A stretch of DNA of 64,000 bases from Karstenula rhodostoma CBS 690.94 (taxonomy: Eukaryota > Ascomycota > Dothideomycetes > Pleosporales > Didymosphaeriaceae), in NCBI GenBank assembly GCA_010093485.1, contig MU001501.1:1195052-1259051 (forward strand), read 5' to 3'. The position numbers were made by a program, and so were the translations under genes. Shown one piece after another: positions 11,266 to 23,166 of this stretch. The notes beneath the pieces are model-generated. The model did not search any database, was not told the origin of the DNA, and saw only the letters and a program-made list of their open reading frames with translations. Each line of letters starts with the position of its first letter. The first letter of the stretch is position 1.

Positions 11266-11330
11266 ACTTAACTAGATTCAGTTACAGGCCTGCCCGCGAT
11301 TACTTAGAGGCCTGCCCGCGACGTGGATCC
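11266..11330 (-). repeat. Right terminal inverted repeat of the transposon
   Basis: Reverse complement of the left repeat. Its two differences are C-to-T (in its own 5'-3' reading) at CpA positions. It is immediately followed by CTCGGCTC, the second copy of the putative target duplication. Confidence 0.85.
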
Positions 11331-11580
11331 CTCGGCTCTGGAACGCGCGCCTCGATGCGGCTTAGCTAACCCGCCTCGGTTTAGCGCAAGCCGTCTCCAC
11401 GCGGGAGCGTCTGCCGCATGTCGGGCGCCATCAAGTCCAAATTTTGCGCGACTCGCGCGCCGAGCGCGTAGCGACCTGGCTTACATGAGAACGCTCAGTT
11501 AAAATAAAAAATAAAAGTCTATCGTAGCTACTCTATTGGAATTGGTCGCCGGAAGGCGTGTCGTAACGTCCGTCACATGC

Positions 11581-13042
11581 TCAATAATCTACCTTGGCAC
11601 TGCTCACCGACCTGCCTTCCTCCTCGCTCTTCCGCTCCGACCTAACCGACACGGTAACCTCCTGCAGGATGCCGTGGTAGTTTTGCAGGATGTTCTCCTG
11701 GCTGTCGTTGTCGCTGTCGCGATCCCTGTTTCCGGTTTCTGCCGCGCCGCCGCTGATCACCGCCGTATTCTTCACCCACTTCGAGTCGTTCTTGTCGTGC
11801 ATGCTGCCCAGGGGAATGCTGTTGTGCTTTGTCGGGCGCGACTTCGTGCCCGTCTTGTTGGTCGAGCCGTACTTCGTGGCGCCAGTAGGGCTGTACGAAG
11901 AGCCCAAGAGCGTGGGCAGGTACTGGCGCAGGAATGCCTTCAGCGCAGGTGCGCCAGCAATGAAGATGGCCACGTTGAGTTCGATAAAGGACCAGTTCAG
12001 TGGTGTGACGATATTGACGGTGGGATTGGTAGACGAGAGGAGGGTTTTGAGCGACGAGAGACGGATGATGCCGGCGACGGTGGCGCTGGGGTCGACAATT
12101 AACTCGGGTTCAATGCAAGTGAACACTTTGTTGTTACAGATGATTTTGGCCCGGGAGAATGGACAACCAGCTGATACAAGTGCAAACCAGAGAGAAAGAA
12201 TAACATACAGTCCACCAAGACCAAACAGCGCGCAGAGACCAATGCGCTGTCTGAGCGGCATGTGCAATCCCCACAAGATCTTGATCGGGAGAAGCAGAAT
12301 TACGAGGTCGGCGGCCAGACTGATCGCTGCGTTGGCGTAATAGAACTCGACGAGCTTGATGCACTTGGCACCCTTTGCCGCCTCCGTGTCCCATAACGCC
12401 GACAGCGGTAGGCACTGTAGGAGAACGGCCGCGACGCTGCCAATGCCGAAACTGATGACGATCACAATGACCGCGTATACGGTCGCGGAGAAGGCTGGTC
12501 CGTTGGAAAGACGTAGGAAGAAGGACAACAGCGAAAGCTTGATGAACAGTGCAGAGACACTATACGTGACTGAGGACGTGAGAAGGAGCTGTGCTTGGTT
12601 AGGGGTTGGAGACTTTTCGTATTGGGAATGGTGCATACCTTTTGGTAGGGAGCGACCTGTTCAGGTCTCTGCTCTGCCGTTGGACGGCCTAAGCCAAACT
12701 GCAGTGCTGGAACCCTTTAGTATACAGCGACTAGTCGAGCATGGTGAACATGTACATACCCGCTATGGGAGTGACCGAGGACACTATGGCAAAGATCTAA
12801 AAACAGCGCTCGAGTCAACGCCGTCGATCTGACGGGAATAGCAGAGACTCACTGCCCCCACACATATCAGATCTGCAGAAATGTGAGCACAATTCGTATC
12901 CAGGCCAGCGGGTCTTGCTCAACTTACAGTCATCCACGCCAATGTTCTTCAAGATCACCGTACGTGTAAAGAGCCGTATCGCGATGGAAACCACCGTGAT
13001 GGATACGAAAACAGCCGACAGAATAACAAGTTCCACAGCCAT
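11581..13042 (-). CDS. Fungal rhodopsin-domain (PTH11-like) integral membrane protein
   Basis: Predicted 378 aa from six exons: 13042-12928, 12872-12853, 12796-12756, 12714-12639, 12588-12209 and 12085-11581. Phases agree throughout. The protein is hydrophobic with about seven membrane segments. It shows the family signatures GVDD-Y near the first loop, KLSLLSFFLRL, a loop ending in C-I, and LPIKILWGLHMPLRQRIGLCALFGLGG followed by AGIIRL. It ends in a hydrophilic Ser/Asn/Lys-rich cytosolic tail (about 100 residues). This is the Fung_rhodopsin (PF20684) group that includes many PTH11-type proteins, some of which sense surfaces or signals; a CFEM domain is absent. Exon 2 is only 20 nt, and the 123-bp last intron has no stop and is a multiple of three. 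Details of exons 2-4 are tentative. Confidence 0.75.
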
Positions 13043-13804
13043 GTTGCCCGAATATCTTAAATCTCACGTAACATGCCGGGAAGGTTTTGTGAAAAAAAGG
13101 ATCGATCGACGAACTCTTGGGGCACGACTAGATGTATATCGTGCATCGTTATTAATGAGACCCTGTAAAATCTTCCCGCGCTCATTAGGGATTGCGAGTC
13201 GGGTTCGAGGCGATCGTGCCATAATGCATCCGCCTTCCTTTCCGATGACAGCACGCTACAGGGGAAGCGAGAGAGCATTGTTGATCAATGATCCTTCGGG
13301 TCTGGGTTCGGCTGCTTTCGTAAAAGCGCGAGAAATCCCAGTGAATCATCGATGATCGGAGGACGCAGCAGTGGACGTGATTTGATAGCTACGTTAGCCG
13401 TTGCAGGCTCATGAGTCGCGAAGACGCCCCATTTCCGAATCCTGGGGTACGTGTGGAGGCCCAGCGCCCGAAGCCCGTCGCCATTTGCGGGTCCAGGCCA
13501 GGGCCTAGCCGGCCCCGATGGAGTGCGACCAACCTGAGGCTTGTTCTTCCCCTACCTGCGGCAAATTCGCGACAGGCTTCCATGGCGTTCCCTCCCGGTT
13601 CCCTCCCGGGGGCCCGCGAACCCTGCATCGGTCAAATCACATAAATGCACCTATCAGCAGCGAGTATCCTCGATTCTCGTACGACCGCAGTATAATTATC
13701 CGACGTTGAAACGACATTATTAAAATTTACAACTTGACAAAAAACCGCTTGACATGCAGCAGCCTCCTTGCACCTTGAAATTGTACCGTGAAATTCGCCC
13801 AGGC
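13043..13804. other. Intergenic region between two minus-strand genes
   Basis: About 760 bp holding the promoter of the rhodopsin-domain gene (left) and the 3' end of the DUF2985 gene (right). A GC-rich block at about 13420-13620 is seen. No coding or repeat signal was recognised. Confidence 0.4.
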
Positions 13805-16028
13805 TCACGGGTACGCACTTTGGGCCGCCTCGCCCCGGTTGGGTTGCTTGTCCCTGGCCTTGTCCTCCGATTGCCGAGGTCGATGAAGATTCAGGCTCGT
13901 TCTCCCCTTCTTGCCACTCTCTTCATTGTCTTCTCTCTCGCTCTCGCTCTCTTTCTTCTTCTCTATGTGCTGCATGGCCTCTTCCGTCAGCTCTTGCCTA
14001 TTCATGCGCTCCAAGACATCCTTCTTTCTGGTTCGATGGTCACCGATCGTGATGAGAAGACCAGCTACTGCGTTGCAAGTGATGGAGCAGCAAAGAATCA
14101 CCGTGGTAACCGCAAACGGCCTGATCTTGTAGTACCAGCCCCAGGTGACGGCTCCAAGCGAGATCTGGAGCAAGGAATGGCAGTCCAAAAGCACAACAAT
14201 GGCGACCAGCAAGCGCAGTGGGAACGCATGATGCGTGTCTGTCTCGTGAGGCTTGTAGAAGGAATGCGACTTGCAGAACTTGGCTTGATGGTGTTCCAGC
14301 CTAGCCTGCTGCTTAGGCGTAAGCACCGTGAATTCCCATTGCTTCTCAGGATCCTCAGGGTCGGTGGCATTGCGACCAGCCATGGGAGCATTGTTGGCAG
14401 GTAGGTCATTGTGGTCACGCAGTTCGGGGAGCATGTCCTTCTTTCGACGCTGCCATGTGAAGTGGTGGTAGTGTGCAATGAAGATCATGTGGTACGTGTC
14501 AATGACGCGGAAAGGCGCGAGGCCGTCACCTACAACAGCAAAAAGAGCCACCAGAACGCTGTCGATGATGTGGACGAGGTAGATTTGCCGTCCACCGACA
14601 TTGATCCAGCCGATCAAGAAGAGGACCCATGCGAGACCGAACAGGGTGATCAAAGTTGCATACAGGGTGACCAAGAAGCCGAGTGCTGCAAATGTTAGTC
14701 GACAGGCCGAGAGGTATGGGAGAGGTGCTTACGTCGTTTGACATACTGGCCAAAACCCCTCATGGAGCGCTTAAATCTTGACCTTCGCGAATGTAACATG
14801 TGTCTGACGTGGTCGTTCAACTCCTTCTTGTCCTCAGTCGACCAGCCATCAAGTGTTGTGCCGTGAGGGAGGACAGCATAGCGGGAATCGCTCATGCGTG
14901 AGTCAATGGTAGCCAGGGTAGCCATGGTCCCTTCTGTCGGAGTGCGCTTCAAGATGGGAGCTTCGGATCCCTGCTGTGCGTCTTGGACCGGCGCGAGGAT
15001 GCGGTTGATATCCTCCAAACTCTGCCTTTCGCTGGGGGGGCGCGACATGACGTATGTTGGGCGACGGTTGACAAACCTGCCCAGATTGGGAATGAAGAGT
15101 GAATTCTGAATGTTGGTCAGGGATGTGAGGGTCTGGACCTCGGGGTCTGTTCTCGTTAGCAAGACATCCATTCTTTGAACCAGGTGCGTTCGTACCGAGT
15201 GTGTCCAAGACGTCGACCATGTTGGACGAGTAGTTGGTCCATTGTCGATCACCGTACGGGGCGGGCTGTTGGGCTCGGGCACCCTCGAGTTCCATTTCCT
15301 TGTCCTGGGCCCTGTCCTTGCCCTTCTTGCCCTTGAAGAGACCGAACTTGGCGGAAACAGCGCTAGTTGCCCTGTCGAGTCTGTTGGGCTTTGCTTGCGG
15401 GCCGTCGGACTCGCTCGAGGCCGTGGAGGCCGTGTTGACGGGCTGTAGCTGGACGTCTTCCTCGAGGGCGGGCAGCCGCGACGGCACCTGGGAGAGGGCG
15501 TTGGCGGAGGCATTCTGGACGGCGTAGGCTTTCTGCAGTTCGTCTGCGGAAGGCATGCGGCGGATTCCAATGCTCGACTGGCGCATGCCCACGACAGGCC
15601 GGCGCTGAGGGGCCGAGTTGCTGCGGGAGCGCCCGTTCCTTCCTCTAGTTGGGTCATCAGCGACTGCCTCTTCGGACACAGCAAGGAAGGGGCCATGGGG
15701 TCAGTGCATACCCAGAGTGTACAGCCCGCGCGCGGGTGGCATTGGCATTGTTGTTGCGCGGCGTGGGCACGGCGATGCCGGCATCGACCGACGACTGCAA
15801 CGACGTCGGGGGCTCGACGGCGGGCTGGCGGGCGGGCTGGCCGCGGGGCACGGCGAAGTCGCGGGCGGCGGTGCCCAGGTAGCCCTCGTTGACGGCGGCG
15901 GTGCTGGCGTTGTCGTCTGGGGGGAGGGCCGAGTGTGGTTCTGACAGCGAGCCTATTCCGTCACCGCGCGACGTGCTCTCGGCGACTCTGTTGCGCGCAG
16001 TCCGCGCCTTCACTTTCAGCTTGTCCAT
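13805..16028 (-). CDS. DUF2985-family integral membrane protein
   Basis: Four exons, 16028-15712, 15644-15196, 15146-14733 and 14685-13805, give 686 aa. Introns are 67, 49, 47 bp with regular donors (GTATGC, GTACGA, GTAAGC). The first 300 or so residues are Ser/Arg/Pro-rich and probably disordered and cytosolic. A conserved block follows (FIPNLGRFVNRRPTYV, then HSRRSRFKRSMRGFGQYVKRPLGFLVTLYATLITLFGLAWVLFLIGW). Next comes RQIYLVHIIDSVLVALFAVVGDGLAPFRVIDTYHM, the core signature of DUF2985. Two further membrane segments (LLVAIVVLLDCHSLLQI and VTTVILCCSITCNAVAGLLI) precede a highly charged tail. Function is unknown in the family. The start is the ATG beginning MDKLKVKARTARN; the longer frame upstream has no good ATG context. 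Confidence 0.82.
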
Positions 16029-17268
16029 CTGGCGGCGAGCGTGCGATGCGCAATGGTCGACAGTCAAGGGTTCTGTATCATCTCATGTCGACTTTATTTG
16101 GACGGAGAGGGAGGCGCTTCCGCTTCCCAGACGACGAGCCCTTCGACCTTGTTCTCGCCCTGGTACCGCCGCTTGGTACCGCCAATTAAGGCTAAGCGAT
16201 GGCTGCCGGATGACCTCACAGCCCTCGACGCCATGACAAAGCAGCCCCTAAGCATATTTTGTCCAACCTTTTTGACCCTGCTTTGGGCCCATGTCGCCCG
16301 CGGGAGGTGGCCTGGACGGCAGAAGCACGAGAGGCAGCAAGACGAACAACTGCATCCCAAGTCCCTCCACGACGCTCCGAATCGCTGGGATGCGAGCTCA
16401 GACCCGCGCCGATCTTTTGAGCCCCATGGCCCTTGTTCGACATTGACGCACGCGGCATGGCGGGTCTGTGGGCATTCCGTGCACGCCTGGACCAGTGGAG
16501 ATGCCATTTGCATCATCATAAACACGATGTACCTACATGTGGGGATTCCGCATCTGGTATACTATCACGTCTAGACAGGGAATGTCTCTTACTGCCCATC
16601 GCTTTCGCCAGAGTCAAGCGTGGCCAATAACACCCGCTCTCGCAGCTAGAAGGTACATGGCTGTCGACTCATGAGCCCGTGCAGCAAGTCATTATTCTGT
16701 GCGCCTTCGTTCCAACATGGGGACCGGCAAAAGCGAAAAGCCAAGTACAGTCCACGTGCATCTAACGTCCAGCATAGAAGCAGCGCGTCCCAGGCCCAAG
16801 CTGAACCTGCTCTGCTTGCATGTTGATATAGAGCTACCAAGACCACCGGTGGCTACCGAGAGTCGCCAGAACATCAATGAGGCTGTATCTGCAACGACTT
16901 TTTGCAGTTTCCATTCCAACATGTCAAGAGAGCAGCCAAAGGCCGGCGCTGATGGGTCTTGGCAGCTGGCGGGTCCTGATTGGCTCGAAAAGAAATGTCC
17001 ACCTCACGCCATGAACATTCTGTCCCGGACGATGCATCACCCTCCTCAGTAGTTGTGGTCCCGCGTAGCGAGTAAGTCGCCCCGAGCTACCATCTTCCTT
17101 TCCAAGACTACGTATCTTGGATTTCTGCATCGCAACAAGCGTCTGGAATCCGGGCGTTGGAGGGGCTCTGCCCTTCAGCGATTCCGTCCGTGCCGTGCTG
17201 GCCGACCTGCCTCGCTCAACACTAACACTGCGACAAGGTACTTGGATACCACGAGCGTGGACCCGGCC
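16029..17268. promoter_or_regulatory. Divergent intergenic region (DUF2985 gene / Spt10-like gene)
   Basis: About 1.2 kb between the minus-strand start at 16028 and the plus-strand start at 17269. It should contain both promoters and leaders. Short open frames here are not protein-like. The frame in front of 17269 stays open back to about 17053 but has no ATG before 17269. Confidence 0.4.
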
Positions 17269-18902
17269 ATGCCTGCAACGCTCGAAGACCCGAGCGCGCC
17301 CGTCATCTTGCGAACCTCGGGGAGTGCGCCATACCCGCCCCCGGGTGGCCCTCTGCCCGTTGGCGTCGCTCCTCGTCAGGTGACTTTGCGAGATCGTGTC
17401 ACAACTGCAACTGTTATACCGTTCTCCGCCCCTAATCAAGTTCCCATAACTCTCCTCGCCTATCTCTGCGACCAGTTAGGACGTGAGATTGAAAAGGGCG
17501 ATACCTATCCCATTGTCGATCCGCTGCCGCTCGAGAACTTTGGTCCCTACTGGTTCGGTGTCTTTGGCGCCATCGTCTTGCTGGGCGACGTGCACGATGG
17601 GCGCCAGATACACGAGATGGCGCGAAATGGCTGCGATTGGGAGAAGGAGTGTCTCGGTAGCTTCTATATCAAGCCCAATTACCCGGGCCGATCAAGCCAT
17701 GTTTGTAACGGCGGCTTCCTGGTTACAGATGCATCACGGAATCGCGGCGTCGGTCGCCTCATGGGAGAGATATATCTGGACTGGGCGCCTAAAATGGTGA
17801 GTCCCACGAGATAATCCGAGCAGCATTGGTCTAACCTGCGCAGGGTTACACGTACTCTGTTTTCAATCTCGTCTACGAGACCAACGTTGCCTCATGTCGA
17901 ATATGGGATGCGCTAGGCTTTAAGCGACTTGGACGTGTCAAAGGCTGTGGCAACCTGAAGTCGTATCCAGGCGAACTTGTCGATGCCATCATCTACGGCA
18001 GAGACCTTGGTCAAGACGACGACTTTGTATCAGAAGAACGATTCGACAAGATCCGCTTCTACCTCAAGAATGGAAAGTATCCCCATGGCGCCGACAGAGC
18101 GGAGAAAAGCCGCCTCCGCAGCGCTGCAACCCACTACAAACTATACCCCGCGAGCTCCTCAGGCGCAGAACGACTGATGCTCAAGGGCAAAGAGGTCATC
18201 TCAGACCCGCAACGTCAGTACGAAATCGCCCGCGACGTGCACCACCGAGCCCACGGCGGCATCAACAAGACCACGGCTACAATAGCAGAGTCCTTCCACT
18301 GGGTCCGCATCAAGGAGACCGTCAGCCAGGTCATCCGCAACTGCCCAGAGTGCAGCGAGATGAACAAAGGCCTCGCCATCGAGCGCCTCCGCACTGGCCA
18401 ACCCACGCGCTGGGGAACCCAGCTCCACCACGAGTCCTCCCTCGACTCCCAAACCACGTCCCCCCACCCCCAGCAGCACCAGCAGCACCAGCACTTCGTA
18501 TCCCCCCCGCCCGCGCACCCGCTCGAGCGCCCAACCTCGCCCAGCACCCAGCTCCAGCTCGAAGCCGCCGCCCAACACCCCGACTTCTACGACTTCGCCG
18601 CGCAGCACCACGCCTCCTTCGACCTCCCCGTCGACCCCGCTCTCATGAACGGCGTGGCGCCCCCTCTGGGCCTGGAAAACCTCCCCCCCTCGCCCTTTCT
18701 CAACGCCGCCCAGAACCTCACACACTCATCCATGGCCAACATCCCGAACATGGATCTGCCCGCCACCGACGCATCTCAGATGAACGCACAGGCTATAGAG
18801 GACGTGACCATGGACGGGACGGCGGACCGCGCGCCCACCGCCCGCGAAGAACTTCGGAGGAGACTGACGCGCGCGGGGTACGCGAAGCAATCGAGCGTAT
18901 GA
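17269..18902 (+). CDS. SPT10: Spt10-like protein: GNAT acetyltransferase domain plus integrase-type HHCC zinc finger
   Basis: Two exons, 17269-17796 and 17844-18902, with a 47-bp intron (GTGAGT, branch CTAAC, CGCAG), encode 528 aa. A GNAT fold spans about residues 95-215. It has the acetyl-CoA motif RNRGVGR at about 157-163 and the typical C-terminal end NVASCRIWDALGFKRLG. Downstream is a zinc-binding H309-x3-H313-x29-C343-x2-C346 motif like the N-terminal finger of retroviral integrases. The rest is low-complexity Pro/Gln/His-rich sequence with a basic end. This architecture is that of yeast Spt10, which binds histone gene upstream elements through the HHCC finger and activates histone transcription. 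The same role here is inferred. The gene is convergent with APC2. Confidence 0.82.
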
Positions 18903-19563
18903 CGCTGACGCCGGTAGGTAGCGCGGTGGGCCGCGTCCTGGAAACTCCTGATACCAGCCCCGGTACCAAGAAACAACGATACCCCTCCTCTACGCTCCGT
19001 CCGCAGCCCTCTTCGAGCGTTTCTGCATGCACTTGCGCACGTGTCTACGCGCGGACTGGATAGATGTACACTTTTCTTGCTGAGCGGTGCGAGGAAGAAA
19101 TTGGGTTGTCATTGTCTGCGAGACAGCGGGTGCTCCCGGCACAGAGTAGGATCTCGAGCATTGTTTCTCCACTGATACGCACTTTCTTTGGTGAGCGAGA
19201 GAAGTTGTAGATTGCTTCATGCGCGACTGCGAGACACCGAGTGCGCTTGGATACAGAATAGACCCTTGAGCATGCCATGCTATGATACTCAGAATCCACG
19301 TGTAAAACACGTCGCATGGAATTCGACCATGTGCGTGGTCATAGTGTAGAGACTGCGAGATCCGATCTCGTACTCTTTCATTTCGCATGCGACATCATCA
19401 ATCGCTGAACATGCTACCAAAAGCAGACGCAGGCGGAGACGCATCCACGCATTGGGCAAGCAAGCTACACAGAAGCTCGACTTGGAAGGTAGACCATCCC
19501 CAACTCTTGAGCATTGCTTTAGACATTCCACCCCACCAGCCCTACAACCATCCCGACTGCACC
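18903..19563. other. Convergent intergenic region
   Basis: About 660 bp between the 3' ends of the Spt10-like gene and APC2. It should contain both transcript ends. Nothing else was recognised. Confidence 0.4.
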
Positions 19564-22297
19564 CTACTTCCCAATCCCCCAGACATCTCCTCCCAGCCGC
19601 ACCACCTTCCCAGCGGCCTCCATCTCCCCCAACAACGCCCTCACCTCCTCCGCCCCAAACGGGAAGCCCCCCTGCACCATCATCCGCATCATCATCAAGA
19701 CACGCACGACAGGCATATTCCCCTGATTCGTCAGCATTCCCGTGATGAAGCTCATATACACGTCCTTCCGCTCATTCAGCAAATCAGCCTGCGACTTAAC
19801 CGTCGTCGACTGCGCAGCTTGCACCTCCGCAATCTCCTGCGCGGCGGCCGCAGCGTCCGAGTCCTTCGTCGACGAGTCGAGGCGCTCGATGACGGCGTAC
19901 GTGTGGGGCGAGACTTCGCGCAGGACCGACTTGCCGACCCAGAAGGCGAGCGCCTGGTGCAAGAGCGTTTCGTCCATCTCGAGTATCTCCTCGAGCTGCT
20001 CCGCGTTGCGTGTGATGCCCTCGCTCTTCGCCTTCCCTTTGCCCTTGCCAGTCTTCTCTTCACCTGGCTGCGGCTGGAAGGCGTACACGACACTGACCTG
20101 CCATGGCGTCAGGTGGTCGAATTCTTCGGTTCGGTCGTCGAACTCGAGCGTGATGCGGCTGTCGCCTAGGGCATTCATCCAACGCAGCTTGCGCATGCCC
20201 TTGATGCGCTCGAAGCGTGACTCATAGTCTTGCTGTAGGGATTCGATCTCTGCGGGAACGCGAAAGGTTTCGTCGCGGAGGATGGGCCAGAAGAAGGACG
20301 AGAGGATCTGCGCGTTGAGTGCTGGGCCTGGTAGGGGCTTGGCCGGCGGTGTTGAGGGGGCCGCTCGTCGCGGTCGAGGCGTTCGAGGGCCGAGAGTTTC
20401 TGGCGTTTGGGGAGGTTGGTTTTGTGGCCGGTCGCCGGCTTGGCGAATAGTTTCGTTGATGCGCCTGGACTCAAGGACATCACGTAGCATGACTTCACAT
20501 GCTTGCAAATTATCCTCGCCGAGTCGGATCTTGATAAGTTCGAGAAGACGGATCTCCTTCTGAAACTCTGGATCCTGACATTTGAGAAGATGATCACCTA
20601 GAATATTCTTCAGTTCATTGATGAAGTCGTCGCGATCCCACAACGTCAAGAGAAAGAATATAACATCTTCGACTTTTGACTTTTTGTATTCAGGGGATGC
20701 GTCGTAAGGGGGAGGCTGCCAGCTCAAATCGTTCCAGCTGGCCTCGTCGTCAGCGTCTTCTGCATGTGTAAAGGGTTTTGCCATTTCACTGGCAATCTCA
20801 AAAGAAAGCTCGCCCGTAGATGCAGCCTTGACACTAGCCTCGTCATTAAGGTCAATGAGCAGACTTGATATGATGGTACGAGCAGTATCTTCTCGCTCTT
20901 TCAGGTACCTGCGAATGGGTCGTGCTACGCTTTGTAATATGACGCCTTTGGGTTCAAGCTTATTAAAGGCCCGGATGATGTAGATGTAGACGTTCAGGAT
21001 GTAGGTTGTGGTGGCCCCCGGATGCAAAAGTCGTCGTGAAACCTGTCGGGAGAAGCTACCTTTGAGGTGTTCTTTCCCGCCGTCAAGTCTGAGATACTCC
21101 TTGAGGTCCAATATAGCACCTAGACTTTGGTCCCAGTTGGTGACGAAGTCGAATAGGTTTTCGACCCTTGCCCGACCAAGTCTCGTCAAAGCCATCTCTT
21201 GCCACTGTTTCCGCTGCAGTGTTGGTATGGATGCAGGGTCGCATTTTAGACACTCCAAGACGAGCTCGGCTAGAGGCACGAATCCGTTTTCGATCCATAC
21301 ACGAAGTTGAGCCGTGACAGACTGCTTAGAGTACCAATCTACCTTGAGATAATGGCTTGCAATGTAAGCATCCAGAAGCTTGTCCATTGCATTTGCCAAC
21401 GCTCGTTGAGCTTCGTCTTGCCCCAGGCCGACACGATTGAGGCCAACCAGCAGGACCATCATTCGCCGGCGTACCTTCTTCGTGTCTATATGCTCGGGGA
21501 CAGCATGTGCAACATCATCAAGGCGTACTTGAAGCCGGAACAGTTTACATGCCGCATCATAGAGCACATAGCTCAGCGTTTTTGAAAACCGTTCTACTGG
21601 AAGGCTGTGCGCAAAGACAGCGTGTATTTCCCTTTCGAACTTGCGTTTCGCAGCTCCCACGGTCTCGGCTTCCAGGTTGTCGGTTGACCTGCCGGCGCGG
21701 ATGGTGATGTTGGCGGCGGCTTGTTCTACGAAGGGTAGTATGTGGGCGTAGAAAGGCTGGCGGTAGAGGTTCTGCATCTGGTCGAGCACTCGTTGGGTGT
21801 CTTCGAGAACATGCCAGGCATTGCTCAATTCGATGTCCTACAGACATTGTGTTAGCACGATCCCCCTCGGCTCCGTTTCTGATGTAGATGCAGACCTTGT
21901 CCCAAGCTTCTGCCAGGCCCTGCCTAACGTGGTTCGCGAAGTGTAACCGGACCTCGTTGGCGTACCAGTCTGCGATTCCCTCCTCATGTTCCCGACCAGT
22001 ACCTTCCCCAACCAGAAGATAGTCCAATGCCTCTTCAACATCTGGTGGTCTTTTTATCCTCCTTGGGGCCTTGTCTAAGTCCTTGGGCAAGCTCAGAAAG
22101 CGTGTCGCTGTGCTCCACGCAAGGTTGCGCAGCACAGTGCGCCGTTGTGTTCCGCCAGCATCAGCAGCATACGGGCTACCGAAAGAAGCGCCAGGCTCGG
22201 TGTATCCGAGATTCGGCGTCGCAATCGGCGTAGGGGTCGTGTGCGAGAGCGAGGGAACGGGGAAGACAGAGGCGAAGACGAGCGTCGCGTGGTCCAT
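19564..22297 (-). CDS. APC2: Anaphase-promoting complex subunit 2 (cullin-family scaffold)
   Basis: Two exons, 22297-21896 and 21837-19564, give 891 aa. The 58-bp intron (GTCTGC donor, TGTAG acceptor) is phase 0 and joins EAWDK to DIELSNAWHVLEDTQ. The central and C-terminal parts match Apc2: a cullin homology region with FFWPILRDETFRVPAEIESLQQDYESRFERIKGMRKLRWMNALG, then FDHLTPWQVSVVYAF and LLHQALAFWVGKSVLREV. The protein ends in a winged-helix (WHB) domain (SFITGMLTNQGNMPVVRVLMMMRMM and LLGEMEAAGKVVRLGGDVWGI). Apc2 pairs with the RING subunit Apc11 to form the catalytic core of the APC/C, which ubiquitinates securin and cyclins. The Pro/Arg-rich linker near residue 560 is presumably disordered. 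Confidence 0.9.
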
Positions 22298-23166
22298 GGC
22301 GGGCGCGGGTGGTGAACCCCGCCGAGCCTAGCAACAGTTGGCGAGCGGTGTGTATAGAGACAATTGGCAGCTCATGGAAGCGTCACGAGCGCATGGGGGG
22401 CTGAGACGGTCACTGAGTGGGAAGAGTCGTATGCTGGGCGAGGAAGCGACATGCGCGCATGATTGCCTGCAAAGGAGGGTGTGGTGAATGCGGAAGCCGC
22501 GATTGCGATCTCACCTGCACGGCCACTCGGCGCGTGGTCACATGATGTGGCGTTCTCTGACCCTCGTTCCAAGGATTTCCAGATAAACTACACTCCTACT
22601 GAGCAAGGGATCAGTAGTGCGGGACCATCGATACCTCTGTTGGCCATCTAAGAGTTGTATCCGCCTGTGTACTTGTTGCAGCGTTCATTCTGCATTGCCA
22701 GCTCAAGTCGCGCACCACGATGAAGCAAGCATTGAAAGCCAGTCGAGAAGCATCCATTTAACTAATTATGTACTGTGATAATACAGTTAGCTGCAGATCC
22801 ACATGCCGAATCAAATGTCTACTGTGTATGCTGTTTTTCACCCCTGTGTCCCCGCTCATGTTGCCAGTTTAACTATTCTCCCCAGAAGCCTCACTGCCGC
22901 CCACATCTCGATTCGAGGTCCGCAAAGATCCGGGAATGCTCGGTTCCTGTTTGAGTGCATGAACTCTTGTGGTACGACCAGGCCCCGAGCCCATATCGCG
23001 CAATATCTCGTCCCTTCCATAGGCCCGTCTGCATCTGGCCCGCGTACACAGCCACCCCGATCTGCGTATTGCGAGCCTAGTGTGGGCAACGTGCCCCTTG
23101 CAGCCTGCGGCTTTCAGCTACCCCGCCAGCCCACCACAGCTAAAAACACCCCCCCACTACGCTGAC
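22298..23166. promoter_or_regulatory. Divergent intergenic region (APC2 / FKBP)
   Basis: About 870 bp between two divergent starts, presumed to hold both promoters. No ORF with family resemblance and no repeats were seen. Confidence 0.45.

Larger units (their letters stand above)
10695..11330. mobile_element. Non-autonomous DNA transposon (MITE-like) with 65-bp TIRs and 8-bp target duplication
   Basis: A 636-bp AT-rich island. Both ends carry terminal inverted repeats: 10696-10760 and the reverse complement of 11266-11330, matching at 63 of 65 positions. Each repeat starts GGATCCACG and contains two copies of CGCGGGCAGGCCT separated by 9 bp. The element is flanked by the direct repeat CTCGGCTC at 10687-10694 and 11331-11338, consistent with an 8-bp target-site duplication (8 bp suggests the hAT superfamily). 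The interior has no open frame and is much more AT-rich than its flanks. The two TIR mismatches are both CA in the left copy and TA in the right copy, as repeat-induced point mutation would produce. Superfamily assignment is inference. Confidence 0.85.

Noticed and set aside
18350..19063. 237-aa plus-strand frame overlapping the Spt10-like gene
   Set aside because: Arg/Pro-rich alternative frame over a C-rich coding region; the main frame carries GNAT and zinc-finger motifs.
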